DNA of 64,000 bases from Zygnema cylindricum (GCA_037447655.1 JBBHKE010000221.1:74072-138071); one strand, 5' to 3'. Positions 22,761-35,225 are shown, counted from the stretch's first letter. The notes: a model not told the origin generated them from the sequence alone. Made by a program: numbers and translations.

Positions 22761-24068
22761 TGTTGTTTTTGAAAACTTAGTTTCGTGCGTATGGAGCGTT
22801 TCGTACGCGATGATTCGTGCGTACGCATTTACGCGATATATTGTGGAGGTTCGAAAGGATTTATGGATTGGGGAATTAAATGTACACGTAAAATTAATGG
22901 AGTAATTGAGTGGTGCGAAATGTGAGAGGAAATGGACGGCGGATCGCGAAGCAATCCGACGTGAGATAATCGACGAAGAAAAAATGGTACGTCGCACGTA
23001 CGAAACATAATGCGACAGATGAAATTTATTACATGGGACGCCGCCGGTACGGAGTGTCGTATTTGACAGGTGTACTTTAAGTTGTCGCTTATTGCGACAT
23101 GCATTTATCGAAAATGACGTGTACCCTAAATGCGACAAGGCGCATTTATGACGAAGTACGTGATTTCAGTACGGACAGGATTTGGATCGTACGAATTGAT
23201 TTCGGCAAGTTGTTCGAGGTACACGTGGAGGGCGGACGACGTCCGCCGATATTTCCAAGGGATCATATTGTTTGATGACGTGTTAATTAGGTGGATGTTG
23301 AACGAATCAGTGAGCATCTATTTAGGCTGTAGCATATACATGCCAGGTGGATTAATTGTGCAGTAGTTTGTTATACTAGGGAACCTTTATAGCCGCCTGC
23401 AGCAGGCGGGAGGTGCACATGGAGCTTGTTGAACGGCTTTAGTTAAGCATGCTAGGTTTAGGACAGGCATGACTTTAGTGCATGAANNNNNNNNNNAAGG
23501 TCATCACTATAAATCTAGGTAGTTTTTTGCCATCGGTTACCACACCCGGGTATTGGATAACAGGTATCGGATAAAGTCGGTACCTAATGAGAGCTTTCGT
23601 GGTGTCTGATGGGGAGTTTTGTGAACACAAAGTCTGTTGTGTGTAATGAGGTGTTATATTTTTAGGTGGAGTTTGGTGTGGTTAAACGTATTATAAAATC
23701 TGTGAGATTGAAGGGTTTCACTAAGTGAAACTTTGTGGATGTATACTATGATCTAGAAACTATATGTGTGTGTAGTTTTTGTCTGTTCTGTTTTTTTTGT
23801 AGAATTCTGTGAGGAGTCTACCTGGTTAGTTTGGTAAGCTGTTAGATGTTTTTGGGAAACTCAACAACTCATATCTTTTGGATGCCCTTGTGGATTTGAC
23901 TATCACTTTGGGAAGTTAGAGTGTCTAAAATATTATGCAAATTGGTGTGGTTTGAGGTGGATTTTTATATTGTGGAGTAATGTGTGTTGTCTGAAACACA
24001 AGTGTTTTGAGGGGTAGTCTGTGGTGCTTTCGAGAGTAATCCATGGCTGAAATAGGCTATGGACAATA
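22761..24068 (+). repeat. Copia family B 5' LTR (contains assembly gap)
   Basis: It starts TGTTGTTTTTGAAAAC and is almost identical to 26877-27412 for its first ~530 bp. It ends GGCTATGGACAATA immediately before the PBS at 24069. A ten-N gap lies at 23487-23496. The frames inside (mirrored in both LTRs) are non-coding LTR sequence. Confidence 0.65.
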
Positions 24069-24082
24069 GGTTATGGGCCCAC
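24069..24082 (+). promoter_or_regulatory. Half-tRNA primer-binding site overlapping the gag start
   Basis: GGTTATGGGCCCAC is complementary to the anticodon stem-loop of plant initiator tRNA-Met (GTGGGCCCATAACC as DNA), not to its CCA end. The ATG inside it, opposite the CAU anticodon, is the gag start at 24073. It lies directly at the LTR end. The same sequence occurs in two other element leaders here. Confidence 0.85.
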
Positions 24083-24812
24083 ACCATTGGCTACCGTTTT
24101 TTGATGGATCTAAATATCACTACTGGAAGAGTGTGCTTGAGAGCTACTTCGAGATGATGGAGCTAATGGATGTGTTGGACGGTACTTTGGCCGAAACATC
24201 AAATGAATGGAAAAAGAAAAATCATGAGTGTCTAAGGGTTATCAAGAACTCCTTGACTGAGAATTTGGTAATGACATACATAAGTTTTAAAAAGGTAGCT
24301 GAAGTATGGAAGTGCTTAGAATGTACGTATGCAAAGACGTCTTTATATCATTGGCTTAGTAGTGTTACCAAAATGGTTGAATACAAGTATGTAGGAGGCA
24401 TATGGAGAAACACTGTATTGACTTACGAATATTATTTGCAGAAGATGATTTGGCAGGAGGAAACTTTACAAATGCTCAACAAGCTCTCTTGTTAATGAGA
24501 AGCCTACCCAAAGAATATAAGAGTGCATTAGATCGATTGACTTTAATTGATATAAAGGATTGGAGCTTAATTGTAGCTAGACGAGCTGTTTTAGATGAAG
24601 AGGCTAATAGAAAGGTCTTATCAAGTGAGAGGAATATAAGGGAATCTAAGTCTCAGTTTCAGAAAATTAAAAGTAATAGGGAGTTTGGTGATCAACCTAA
24701 GGATTGTTTTTACTGTAATGATTTAGGATATGCCTTCAGGGTATGTCCGCCGTATAAAAGTGCATGTGTTATAGGGAATTTTAGAGATGGATGGGACAAC
24801 AACCTAGTTTGA
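24073..24812 (+). pseudogene. Copia gag, frameshifted, zinc knuckle altered
   Basis: It starts MGPHHWLPFFDGSKYHYWKS, the N-terminal FDGxxYxxWK pattern of copia gag, then a capsid-like region (LVMTYISFKKVAEVWKCL). The frame changes near 24400 and continues as NAQQALLLMRSLPKEYKSAL (UBN2-type), ending with a CCHC-like knuckle in which the His is Tyr (CFYCNDLGYAFRVC). No protease, integrase or RT follows, so the element is gag-only. Gag would form the particle; the frame change suggests this copy is dead. Confidence 0.75.
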
Positions 24813-24938
24813 CCCTCAACTAGAAGGGAATCAAGTGCTTTAGGGAGTGAGAGACAAGACTCGACCAATGACAAAAAGCATAGACCGTGTGTTGACGAAT
24901 TTATTTACTTACCGACCTTCTATGTTGTTCAGAATGAG

Positions 24939-25950
24939 GTGAAAGAGGTGACAGAAAAGGATTTGGTTTCTGTCAATATTTCCTATGACACATTGGTGAG
25001 TGACACATACTTACTAAAGGAAGAGGTAACTAAAAGCAGAAAAGTTGAAGGAAGTGAAGGGCACATAGAGGTGGAAGAGACTGGAAAAATTATAGTCACC
25101 GAAGATAGTGAGGAGAAAGAAGAGAGTGAAAAAGACTCGGCTTGTGTGACTCCTTCTCGTGATAAATTAGTGTGTGAGAATGACTTACAAGGAGAAGAGA
25201 TTCTTGAAGAAAGGGGAGCTAGAAAAGTAAACTTAAAATTGGATGGAGGATATTCTTTAGGTATAGACAACACTGAACTAAAAACATAACTTAGAGAAAG
25301 GATAAGAGAAGATGATGAGATAGAAAATAGTGAGAAGATGATGAGATAGAAAATAGTGAATTCACACAAAATGGGGAATTAACATCAGAAGTGGAAAATA
25401 CGGTTGATTTAAAAAATATTGAACTAAGCGAAAAACGGGTAAAAATTGTTAAGAAACCGAGGCTAGGGAAGGAGGTTATGAGAGCAGGAAAGGTCATAAA
25501 TTTGAAGGAATATGGAGAATAAGAAAGAATAATAGGAAGAGGAAAGAACAGCTAAATGAAAAGGGGATCACAGTGAATATATTGGGAATGCATACACTTA
25601 AGGGAAGTGACAGATATATGGAAAAAAACCAAAAATTAGTGAGAAAACCCACACTTTATAAAGGTAATGGGAAGGCAAACCATGGAAAACCTACAAATTC
25701 TATGAACAGATCAGGAAGTCATAAGAAAACAAGGAAAAGATACAGATTGCGGAAAAACAGTTGGAGAAGAAACATGTTACAAAATCGATCACACCGAAGA
25801 ACAAAACCAGCAACATTGAGAAAATGTGTGACGGGAAAATGGAGGGACGTGATTGACTTTTCAAGAGCCTTTAAGAGAATTAGGTGCAATACCTTAAGTA
25901 ACATGTATCAAAGGAAGCGGAAGGCGTGGAAGTATTTAATAAGGTAGAAG
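24939..25950 (+). pseudogene. Unknown acidic/basic ORF region downstream of gag
   Basis: 24939-25289 encodes an acidic peptide (EVEETGKIIVTEDSEEKEES). After a TAA it continues RERIREDDEIENSE, is then thrown out of frame by a 26-bp tandem duplication (25306-25331 and 25332-25357), and continues as ELTSEVENTVDLKNIELSEK. A basic stretch (SHKKTRKRYRLRKNSWRR) follows at 25573-25947. No known domain. It occupies the place of pol and may once have had a function in the gag-only element; the similarly placed acidic ORF at 44.4-45.0 kb supports this. Confidence 0.5.
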
Positions 25951-26374
25951 GTGCAACGATTCTTTGATGAAAGTGTGTAGGAGATAGGTTTTCGACAAAT
26001 TTGATAACATGGCTAAGTGACGAATACGGGTGGAAATTCGGAGTTACTAGAGAGGTGTTATGGCATTAGTGAAATGATAGTTTGGCGTTTATGGCATAGT
26101 TGGAGCTGTTACAGGACGAATTTTGCAAGGGGGCAGTTTTTCAAGAAGGCAAAGGTTGGGAAATGGCAAGAGGCAGCAGGAGCAGTGGTGACGTCAACAG
26201 ATACAGTGGTGATATGTTGTCTTTTTTTTAGTTTTTGAATGTTGAGTAGTAAAGGTAGTGAAAGACAATCTTTGATCTCTAAATAATTTTTACGTCCTTG
26301 CGTTTGTATGTACCTCCATTAGAGTAGAAAGATCTGCAGCCGAGTGGAGTATTGAGTTTAAAGTTTTAGGGGAG
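25951..26374 (+). other. 3' untranslated internal region and PPT of the copia B element
   Basis: No ORF of substance. CTCCATTAGAGTAGAAAGAT at ~26310 is shared with 10.4 kb. The polypurine tract AAGTTTTAGGGGAG (26361-26374) directly precedes the 3' LTR, which fixes the element's orientation as plus. Confidence 0.6.
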
Positions 26375-29070
26375 TGTTGAATTTGAAAGCTTTAATTCTC
26401 AGTAGATTAGGCTGTGAGGGAAAGTTGAGGGTAGGATGGAGCACCTGCTAGGGCTCCGATGTCAAACTAGCGCAGCATGACAACATAGCAATACACTGTG
26501 CATATTGTGTAGAAATTAATGGTTTTAAGTATTTTCTAGGTCTGAATAGAAACAAAGAAGCCGAGGCAGTCTACCTCTAACTTCTCTCTCCAACTCTCAA
26601 ACTTGTCGCAGTCACTGAGAAATTGGAGAGGAAGTTTGATTCATGCGTACGTGACATTTCGTGCGCTTACGATAGTTCGTGCGTAATGGAATTTAATGTG
26701 GAGGTTCGAATGGATTCACGGATTCGGGGAGCAAACGTATAGATAAAACTAAAGTGACGTAAGGGAGTCGGTGAGTGGCTTGATTGAGCATTGAGAAATG
26801 GACGGCGGATCGCGAAGCTATCTAATGTGAAATGAACGAAATGTTGAAATAAACGCCGCCAGTACGGCGCAGCTGGTGTTGTTTTTGAAAACTTAGTTTC
26901 GTGCGTACGAAGCGTTTCGTGCGTGCGCGTGTTCGCGTGCGTGCGCATTTACGCGATATATTGTGGAGGTTCGAAAGGATTTATGGATTGGGGAATTAAA
27001 TGTACACGTAAAATTAATGGAGTAATTGAGTGGCGCGAAATGTGAGAGGAAATGGACGGCGGATCGCGAAGCAATCCGACGTGAGATAATCGACGAAGAT
27101 AAAATGGTACGTCGCACGTACGAAACATAATGCGACAGATGAAATTTATTACATGGGACGCCGCCGGTACGGAGTGTCGTATTTGACAGGTGTACTTTAA
27201 GTTGTCGCTTATTGCGACATGCATTTATCGAAAATGACGTGTACCTTAAATGCGACAAGGCGCATTTATGACGAAGTACGTGATTTCAGTACGGACAGGA
27301 TTTGGATCGTACGAATTGATTTCGGCAAGTTGTTCGAGGTACACGTGGAGGGCGGACGACGTCCGCCGATATTTCCAAGGGATCATATTGTTTGATGAGG
27401 TGTTAATTAGGTGGACCGTACATATACGATGTCGGTTCACTACGTGGATTTATCTACGAGTGACTAAGCAAGTTGTCGCTTATGATGCGTATTTTGCGGA
27501 CGCGTCGGTATAAATATTTGAAACAACATTTTCTTGTCTTACGTGAATTAATATTTTAGTGTTGATTATTACAGTTTCTATTTAGGTGGTCAATTAGGGT
27601 TTCGGTATTTTAATTTGTGTGTATGCAGTGTCGTACTTGCAGACAAGTGTACTCTTATGATTGGTCGACTCTCAGGTGTACACTTACAGTTAGGATTATT
27701 TGTCGTAATAGGTTCTCATGATGTAATACTACTTAGTGGAAGGTACGTTGGCTATTTTGACATGTAGCAATTCGTTGACAGCTCACAAGTGTATATATAG
27801 GAATGAGCTTTGTTAGGAATTAATAATCAATGCTGGTTAGTAAAGTGGGGACCAAAGATGTAGTATTTTAGGGTTGTCGATTAGGTCATGCACTTTGAAT
27901 GATATAATGATTATTGATTATACTTTTGTTTATATGAAATGCATTTGTTTTTATTATTTATTTATGTTATTTTATATTTATGTTTGATATGCATTGTTTA
28001 TGCATTTGTCCTAGGGTTTGTTTATGTCGATTATTCCATCAAACCTTAGATGTTGTCATAGGGTTTATTTATGTTGATTATTCCATGAAACCCTAAATGT
28101 TGTTGTATGTTAAATGGAGGATGCATTTTAAATGATTGTTCGTCGACCTATTTTTGCTTAGCTTTTTGCATGATAGTTTGGGTGGCTTCTGCGGTCTATT
28201 TTAGACCAAAGAACAACAGCTGGGACGTAGACAAGACAAAAAAACTGCAACTATTTTGGATATGATCCGTACGGACAACGCAGCTGACGCAACCGCGAAT
28301 AATATAAACATGATCTGGTACGGGAAAACGCAACTACGATTGGTATGAATCAAGTCGACGGACGAAGTTTCATAAAAAGATCTAAAGTAACTAAGAAAGA
28401 TGACGCCTAGTATGCGGATTTTGCGGAGGTGTTGGTGTAAATATTTTGTACAACAAAGGTTTGTCTTTTTGCTAATTAGTTTAATAGTGTATATTTGTTT
28501 ATTCTTGACATGCCTCGACTTATTCGGGTATACTCACACAATAGTTTAGGTAGATAGTAGATACCGTACGGTTGGTATGCCTCCGTACATTTAGAAGTGA
28601 ACTCTCTGAGTATAACTTGTAGGACTTGGATTATTTTGAGCATCACAGCTAAGTTAATCAAAGACATGGCAGACTGTTTTTCTGCAACTTTGACCTATTA
28701 GTGTGATCACTCTGGTTGTTACTTTGATGTGAAACTTTGTGGATGTATACTATGATTTAGACAAAAATATGTGTGTGTAGTTTCAGTCTGTTCGATTGTT
28801 TCTGTAGAATTATGTAAGGAGTCTACCTGGTTAGTTTGGTAAGTTGTTAGATGTTTTTGGGAAACTCAGCAGCTCATATCTTTTGGATGCCCTTGTGGAT
28901 TTGGCTATAACTTTGGGAATTTACAGTGTCTAGGATATACAACAAATTGCTGCACTAGGAGGTGGTTTTGTTTCTTGTGGAGTAATCTGTGTTCTTTGAA
29001 AACACAACTATTTTGGGGGGTAGTTTGTGGTGTTTCCGAGAGTAATCCATGGCTGAAATTGGTTATAGAC
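26375..29070 (+). repeat. Copia family B 3' LTR, enlarged by nested LTR sequence
   Basis: It starts TGTTGAATTTGAAAGC after the PPT and ends near ATGGCTGAAATTGGTTATAG (29068). It is 2.7 kb against about 1.0 kb for the solo LTRs, because a second LTR start (TGTTGTTTTTGAAAAC, 26877) lies inside. Blocks shared with the LTR at 10.5-12 kb include CTTTTTGCTAATTAGTTTA and GGTATGCCTCCGTACAT. The exact boundaries of the nested part are unresolved. Confidence 0.55.
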
Positions 29071-29077
29071 AACTCCT

Positions 29078-30896
29078 ATGTGTACGTAAAACGTACAATT
29101 TTTGACAAGGTGACGTAAGTGACTTTGTGTAACGAAAATAGTCACTGCCGTGATCAATTCCCAAAAGAAATATGCAGTCGTCGCAACATAGTTCCATGCA
29201 TATAATCCTAAAACCCACTCTATGCACAGTTTTGTAGCTTTTGTCCGGTTTTTTCGGCATTCCTGATCAAGTTTCGTATTTTAGGTAAGAAAAAAGGGTG
29301 TACCACGTTTATATTTTTTTAGGGAATTGATCACGGCAGTGACTATTTTGGTTGCGCGCAGTCACTTAGGTCACTTTGTCAAAGATTGTATGTTTTAAGT
29401 ACACATTGGTACAATTAAAATATTATTGAGTTTAAATTTGACGGTCAATTTGTTGAACATCTTTGACTTCTAAAATAATATTACAATTGTTTAAAATTTT
29501 GTGGCGCTTGCGAACGTCGATCGTCATAATAAAATCAACATTTCACACGTTCGGCAAAGATTTACGGTAACAAAACTGCGACGACCACATGTAAATAAAA
29601 GTGTTGGGCACAGTCACTTTCTCATTTTACTTGAGTTCCAATGTGAGAGCACATGTTCGCTTTAACTTAGCCGCAAAATTTAAATTTTATCGCGAAGCGT
29701 TATGTTGAACATAAACGCAAGTTGAAGAACGACGCGAAATGAAACCTCTAAAAAGTAAAGTATTTGAAGTCTTGTACAGACATATTAAATCGCACGAAAG
29801 GAAATAAACTTTTTACACTATAATGAAACAGACCGGCGGCGTAAAAATATCAATTCGGACTAAATGAAAAAAAATACGAGTCGTCGCGCGCGACCAAATC
29901 AAGCTACACTATTTACGATTGGCTAAGTTAAAAGCGAACATGTACTCTCAATGCGGAGCTCACGTAAAGTCCGAAAGTGATTGTGCGCAACACTTTTATT
30001 TTTATGTGGTTGCCGCAATTATGTCACAGTAAACCTTGGTCGGCTGTGTGAAATATTGATTTTATTATGAGGGTCGACGTTCGCAAGCGCGACAAATTTT
30101 TTACCGGTTGTAACGATATTTTGAAATTCAAAGCTATTACATCAGACGAAAAGTGAGGTTTAATACATAATTTTGTACTTTCTCGTACCATTCCGTACTA
30201 TATTTTTGTGAGTTTCTTAAAAATATTATTACAGAAAAAATAAGATTACGATTCTCCAAGTATTTGGGAGAAAACATCAACCGTCCGATTACATTCTGGT
30301 CTTCATATGCGAAGCAATCGCTCCATCTTCATCAATACAAAACCAGTCAATCCGCTACACTTGGACGATAGACACATGCGTCGATGAAAAATGAAAATTT
30401 TCACACGTCCCCAAAGTCACTTGCCTTCGGACAAGTTGACCGTAAAACCTTTGCCGAAATGAAATACGGTTTTTTTCCTGAAAATTAGCAGATTGAAGGA
30501 GATCTATGAGTTACGTTGACGCAGTACACTTGCGAAGTACACGTACGTAATACGCAAGTACGGATTTCCATACAAAAATGGTTGATTTCCAAATTTTTGA
30601 CGATTTTAGAGATTTGATCGTCAACTTACGTGGAGCCACTCAAATCAAAACACGTATGTGAAAACTTGTTTACAGACGATACGCGATGTAACAGAGGCCT
30701 CTGTAATACAAAAAAATTGTTGTCCGTACTATTTCAGAGATCTCGTGATGTAACCATACCCTAATTGACAGTCAAATTTAAACTCAACGGTACACTATTT
30801 TAATTTTACCAATGTGTACTTCAAACGTGCAATCTTTGACAAGGTGACGTAAGTGATTGTGCGCAACCAAAATAGTCAATGCCATGATCAATTCCC
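29078..30896. repeat. Large foldback (compound inverted repeat)
   Basis: 29322-30896 starts GGGAATTGATCACGGCAGTG and ends with its imperfect complement, with terminal arms of over 100 bp. Inside, 29500-29720 and the complement of 29930-30110 pair again (GCTTGCGAACGTCGATCGTC against GAGGGTCGACGTTCGCAAGC). A third copy of the terminal arm lies at 29078-29157 in inverse orientation, separated by ~165 bp. A related segment occurs at 58940-59250. No coding potential. Confidence 0.65.
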
Positions 30897-31133
30897 TTAT
30901 TATTAAATGCTAAACATGTAGTACTGTACTTCATGTACGTTGTTACTTTACTTTATGTGCGTTGTTATTGTTCTTTATCTGCGTTATTATTGTACTTATG
31001 TACGTTGTTACAATACTTCAAATCGCGACCATCAAATAGTTTCACGTCAACGGGTAGGACGACTCAACATAGAAACCTCTTTTACCATCGAAAAACCTTA
31101 GCGAAACAATGTAAAAAAAGTAAAAAACCAGTA
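30897..31133. other. No gene; GTTGTTAC-type short repeats
   Basis: Five loose repeats of a TACGTTGTTAC/TGCGTTGTTATTG type occur at 30930-31015. Nothing else is recognised. Confidence 0.4.
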
Positions 31134-31350
31134 AACAGTGAATCGCTATTAGGGTCAATGTTTTTTTTCGCCACTTAAAACATTTTTTCTTCGTACACAC
31201 TTGTAGGATTGTGGATCTAACGGCGCGATTGAAAGGTAGCATTCTCAGCTTCCAATTGGCGGTCTCCAATTGAAAACCCAACAAGTGTGTACATAGAATA
31301 TATGTTTAAAGTGGCGAAAAAAACATTGACGCTAATAGCGATTCACGGTG
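31134..31350. mobile_element. MITE family M3
   Basis: The ends AGTGAATCGCTATTAGGGTC and GACGCTAATAGCGATTCACGGTG are inverted; the inner continuation (AATGTTTTTTTTCGCCACTT and its complement) extends the TIR to about 45 bp. 217 bp, non-coding. It lies only five bases from the next MITE. Confidence 0.75.
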
Positions 31351-31816
31351 GTGTACACCGTCGATCGTATTTAGCGTGTAGAAATTATTAGTGTGTAGAA
31401 TAATTTAGTGTCATTCACACTAATTTTGACTTAGAAAAATTTCGAAAAAATGTTATTCACTAATTTTTCAACGAACGCCAATATGGGTACAACTGATTTG
31501 TCGAGAGGATATTCACAGTAATATAGGTAAAAGTACAAATTCTGACAATTCGTACACGCTCATATTCTTTCACTCTAATTAACTCCCAACTCTAATTTTG
31601 GTTTTTTAAGGTGTAGGCAATACGTGACAAATAAATGTACACTAAAGCAGGTACAAGTACGAAATCTTTTAATTCACAAGGCAGTTTTTCGTGTGATAGC
31701 ATATATTTTTTAAAAATATCCGTACTTTTATAATTAAAAGTACATTTTTATACGAGCCGACAGGTTCCGTACTCCACACTAATAAAAATATACATAAGTT
31801 AAAATGGTGTACACTA

Positions 31817-32015
31817 CACCTTGAATCGTTATTCGCGTATATAAATTAATAGTGTAAAGAAAAAATTAGCGTCATTCATTCTAATTTAGTGCCAGGAGAC
31901 GTGGTAGATTATGGTCCACGTCCTTAAATAGTGTAATGTATTATATTTAAGCTATCAATGTCAAAATTTTGGGGTGCCGATATAGCGTATATAAGGCTAA
32001 TAACGATTCACGGTG
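31817..32015. mobile_element. MITE M1 copy, nested
   Basis: CACCTTGAATCGTTATTCGC ... ACGATTCACGGTG with TA on each side. 199 bp, in the same orientation as the next copy. Inserted in the M2 element. Confidence 0.85.
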
Positions 32016-32036
32016 TAATTGTTTATTTCGTAATTA

Positions 32037-32235
32037 CACCTTGAATCGTTATTAGCGTATAGAAATTATTAGTGTAAAGAAAAAATTGGCATCATTCATT
32101 CTAATTTAGTGCCATGAGACGTGGCAGATTTTGGTCCACTTTCTTAAATAGTGTGATTTACTATATTTAAGGTATCAATGTCAAAATTTTGGGGTGCCGA
32201 TATAGAGTACATAAGGCTAATAACGATTCACGGTG
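32037..32235. mobile_element. MITE M1 copy, nested, tandem with the previous
   Basis: CACCTTGAATCGTTATTAGC ... ACGATTCACGGTG, TA on each side, 199 bp. It differs from the preceding copy by scattered substitutions and lies 21 bp after it. Confidence 0.85.
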
Positions 32236-32355
32236 TAGCTTACAGGAAAAAATAGTATCATTTAACCTATTTTAGGTAAAACCCTCAAAATTTAGGGGCG
32301 CCGAATTAGTGTTCAACACGCTAAATACGATCGACGGTGTACTGTACTCGAACTA

Positions 32356-32553
32356 CACCGTGAATCGTTATTAGCCTTATGTACGCTATATTGGCACCCC
32401 AAAATTTTGACATTGATACCTGAAATAAAATTAATTACACTATTTATGGGTTGGACCATAATCTGCCACGTCTCCTGACACTAAATTAGAATGAATGACG
32501 CTAATTTTTTCTTTTCACTAATAATTCCTATACGCTAATAACGATTCACGGTG
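32356..32553. mobile_element. MITE M1 copy, opposite orientation
   Basis: CACCGTGAATCGTTATTAGC ... ACGATTCACGGTG with TA at 32354-32355 and 32554-32555. It is inverted relative to the two nested copies (CACCCCAAAATTTTGACATT near its left end is the complement of their right end). Confidence 0.85.
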
Positions 32554-32869
32554 TACCATTCACTCTCTTGACTCTCGTGGCCAGATCGTTTTTCTGTTTT
32601 TTTCCCCCCCTTCGTACTTAGATGGTTTTTTAACCGCACGTGTCGCATTAAATTGTCACTAACCCACTGGCGCGTACGTTCGTACATTTTCGTCGTTGAC
32701 TTTCTGGCGTACTTTTGACTGCCACTTGTTGCGCGGTCACGCTTTAAAAGTGCGCCCGTCAAAAGATTCGAAGGGTCACAATTTAGTACGGTACTGTACA
32801 GTACGGTACTCTCATAGAAATGCACCAATCGTAACGGGAATATTTACGGCCAGCCTGCGTTTCAAACTA

Positions 32870-33532
32870 CACCGTCTATCGCTATTAGTGTTGAGGTTTT
32901 TTTTCCGACTTAAAATGTCTTTTCTCCGTACACGCTTTTCGGATTGTGAAAATAACGGCTGCGATTGAAAGCCAAGACCCTTGGTTTACGTTTAATATTA
33001 TTTTGCAGATCATAAAAATAAAATTAGCGAAACAATGTTAGGAAAAATAATAGTACTCATATAAAAAAACTGATTAAAAAACCAAAAAGATACTACGAAT
33101 TGGAGGACAACATCATGTATTGCACAATGCAATGACTTTACATGCCATAGATTGTACAAGGTTCCCCTTCCCTCCCACCCTTTCGCCCCTTCCACCCCTT
33201 TGCCACTCCCACCCATCCACCCATCCAACAACCCACCTACCTACCTACCAATCTTTCAACATATAAGTAAAAAAATCCGCAATACGAGTAAGCAAATAAA
33301 AGAAATCGTTAGCAATTAAAATAGTAGACCACAACGAATTCATTTACGAAAAGCTCTCAGCACTCTCTGCCCCTCCACTCTTATAAACAAAAATAAAAGC
33401 TTCAAATGGTAAAAAACCAGATACTTACTATAAAGAATGGAAAAAGGAAAAAAAAACAACATCTTTTTCTCGTCGAGGTTAATAGCATTTTCAAATATTT
33501 CCTTGTATATAATTGTATATAATTGATTAACA

Positions 33533-33597
<65 letters not shown>

Positions 33598-34852
33598 TAT
33601 TACCATTTCTTACTTAATAAACACATTTGTTACTAATTTTCATTTTTTATATTTTGTGATGATATATCGTGGGTCACCATTATTGTATATTATTGTAAAT
33701 TATTTGTTATTTTTGTAATTAACATACGTTTTTCTTTTATTATTGTTGCTAATAGTAATCAGTTATATTGGCATTATTATTATTTTGTTATTACTATTAT
33801 TATTATTACTATAATAGTCATAACTATTATTACTAGTATTTATATGTCAATGATACATTTGAAAAACAGGGAGACCAAATTAATTACGAATTTGATCTTC
33901 GTTTTGTAAAAGAAAGAAAACCGATAACAATCATAATTGAAAGTACCTTAATAATGACAAAAACAATACTACAGAAAAAAAAAATTTGTGCCAAAAAAAA
34001 TAAAGAACTAAAAACAAAAAAAAACAACACAACCAAAAGAAAATCACAACACGTGGTTTTTGTCATGGTCCTCTCTCCGTCTTTTCTTTATTCCATAGAA
34101 TAAATAATTCACAAACCATTACAAAATAACCCACTTTAAAATAAAGGAAAAAAATAAATATTCATTATATGAAGGTTTCCAATCTTTATCTATATCAATA
34201 ATGGTTTAGTGTTTATGGGTTTATGGTTATGGTCACACTGCCATCAAGTGACATAAAGATATTTAATTTATTCTTAAGATAAAAATGAAAATAAAATTAC
34301 AAAAAAAATGCTTTGCTTTTAACAAAATTTAATGCGGTAAACTATTATATGCAATAAGACTATTATTTGGACAACCATATGTATTTAGGCCAGACATTTG
34401 ATGCGTAACACTGTCATGTGTCTTACAATACTTCGAGGGATATCAATTGACTGATGGACGATGGAAGGCTTACACTCAACTGGTTGTCATTTAGGTTGGG
34501 CATCCAAAAAAACAATCATTATAAAAATTTGACATTGAGGGAATTATACCAATTTACAATTTTCACATATAATTTTTCACATGAATCACCCTTTTCCTTG
34601 TCGTTTTCGCCACCACACCCCCGCCTTTTCCCTCGCTTAAGTACAATCTATCACTTTTGTTTGTGTTTTATTAAGAAAAAATAAAATAAAAAAATCAGCC
34701 ATGAAATAAGCATAACCAATTATAAATGACATATAAACTTTTGTTTTTTTCTCACCTTCCCATTGGCAGTCTTCATGTCAAAATCGGACAAGTATGTACG
34801 GAGAAAAGTGTTTTAAGTGGCGAAAACATTATTAACACTAATAGCAATACTG
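32870..34852. mobile_element. MITE family M3, split by ~1.7 kb of foreign DNA
   Basis: The left end CACCGTCTATCGCTATTAGT ... TTTTCTCCGTACACGCTTTT (32870-32945) is matched by the right end TACGGAGAAAAGTGTTTTAA...CACTAATAGCAATACTG (34800-34852). TA flanks both. Between about 33000 and 34740 lies unrelated AT-rich DNA, including the (AT)n microsatellite; the identity of this insert is unknown and no gene is seen in it. Confidence 0.55.
33535..33593. repeat. (AT)n microsatellite, ~29 units
   Basis: A pure alternating AT run of about 58 bp. Confidence 0.95.
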
Positions 34853-34867
34853 TACACATGCATGATA

Positions 34868-35225
34868 CACCGCCAATCGTTATTAGCATTATGAACGCTA
34901 TATCGACACCCCCAAATTTTGACCCCAAAACCTGAAATAGAATTAGCAACACTAAATTATTTTTTAGGTTAATTAAGGTCCTAGTGAATTAGCGTTAATA
35001 ATTATAATTTATGATTTTCTAGAATAGTGTGGTGTATCGAAGTGTCAGTCCGTACAAAATGGTACTTTGTTAATGAAAAAATTACGAATTATGGACTATA
35101 ATAATTGCGATAGCACGTAAAACTGCGCTCAAAATAAAATTCAGAATGAAATCGCACGTATTTTAGTGTACAAATATTGATCCCGTGTTAATTACACGGG
35201 AAAAAACCAAACAAGAGATATGAAT
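34868..35225. mobile_element. MITE M2, truncated
   Basis: CACCGCCAATCGTTATTAGC after TA, then blocks of the M2 family in order (CGACACCCCCAAATTTTGAC, GTCCGTACAAAATGGTACTT, CACGTAAAACTGCGC). No right-hand TIR was found. Confidence 0.5.

Larger units (their letters stand above)
31356..32339. mobile_element. MITE family M2 carrying two nested M1 MITEs
   Basis: TIRs CACCGTCGATCGTATTTAGC and GCTAAATACGATCGACGGTG are flanked by TA (31354-31355 and 32340-32341). Two M1 elements (31817-32015, 32037-32235) sit inside, so the outer copy is older. Without them it is close to the size of the M2 copy at 14908-15484. Confidence 0.85.

Noticed and set aside
22617-23138. 173-residue minus-strand ORF, repeated at 26893-27258
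   Set aside because: Both are the antisense of duplicated copia LTR sequence; identity reflects LTR pairing, and the 5' parts differ.
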